DNA of 64,000 nt from Caenorhabditis remanei (taxonomy: Eukaryota; Nematoda; Chromadorea; Rhabditida; Rhabditidae), in contig NC_071331.1 of the NCBI RefSeq assembly GCF_010183535.1, positions 24,366,001-24,430,000 on the forward strand, written 5' to 3'. The translations under genes and the position numbers were made by a program. Under the pieces are notes generated by a model, which saw only the letters and a program-made list of their open reading frames with translations, searched no databases and was not told the origin of the DNA. Below, one piece after another: positions 63,995 to 64,000 of the stretch; position 1 is the stretch's first letter; every line of letters begins with the position of its first letter.

Positions 63995-64000
63995 AATATT

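Noticed and set aside
1..64000. Spliced-leader RNA, 5S rRNA or other rRNA genes
   Set aside because: No SL1-like GGTTTAATTACCCAAG, SL2-like leader or rRNA signature was noticed on either strand.

Overview
The window is nuclear DNA of a nematode, almost certainly a Caenorhabditis species. It is AT-rich, has many introns of 37-60 bases among longer ones, and its acceptors are of the TTTTCAG type. The proteins have clear worm or animal counterparts. No bacterial, plasmid or organelle signature is present. Several genes (5-oxoprolinase, an eri-5-like Tudor gene, trap-3, sec-61.B, ppgn-1) are ones I recall lying together on C. elegans clone Y38F2AR, chromosome IV left arm, with xpc-1 on nearby Y76B12C. 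The window is therefore probably the orthologous segment. Exon boundaries are hand-derived; reading phase was checked across every junction.

Left part (1-25.7 kb), plus strand: the 3' part of xpc-1 (XPC/Rad4), a small membrane-protein ORF overlapping the start of an ALKBH1-type dioxygenase, about 9 kb without an obvious conserved gene apart from one small secreted peptide gene on the minus strand, then a 10-exon 5-oxoprolinase. Middle part (25.7-46.4 kb): minus-strand eri-5-like and trap-3 (probable operon), divergent sec-61.B, minus-strand TIMMDC1 and GTF3C1 (probable operon), and divergent plus-strand ppgn-1 (paraplegin). Right part (46.4-64 kb): minus-strand NR2E nuclear receptor and a transthyretin-like gene, a decayed coding segment, a long-inverted-repeat element, and a gene joining two C2H2 zinc fingers to the RING/PHD-like and acetyltransferase core of CBP/p300. 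The 5' exons of a second tandem copy of that gene run off the right edge.

Repeats fill introns and intergenic DNA and are partitioned. A 21-bp minisatellite (GCTGAGGCTAACTGAGA core) occurs about 19 times from 1 to 46.2 kb and not beyond. A CG-rich MITE-like family (CGCGTCGCGGTCGCG core) occurs nine times between 6.6 and 23.1 kb. A palindromic family (GTTGACAACTTTTTGATAGC arms, TCTCTGCGTCTC core) is nearly confined to 47-63.4 kb. A dozen tRNA-like A-box/B-box sequences lie mostly in 5-oxoprolinase introns. Large foldback elements include a 1.85-kb palindrome inside the eri-5-like gene and a 3.5-kb element upstream of the CBP-like gene.

Functional groupings are loose: DNA repair (xpc-1, ALKBH1), ER translocation (trap-3, sec-61.B), mitochondrial biogenesis (TIMMDC1, ppgn-1, the small membrane ORF), Pol III transcription (GTF3C1), small-RNA biology (eri-5) and chromatin (the CBP-like pair). 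The CBP-like tandem pair is the most novel-looking content.
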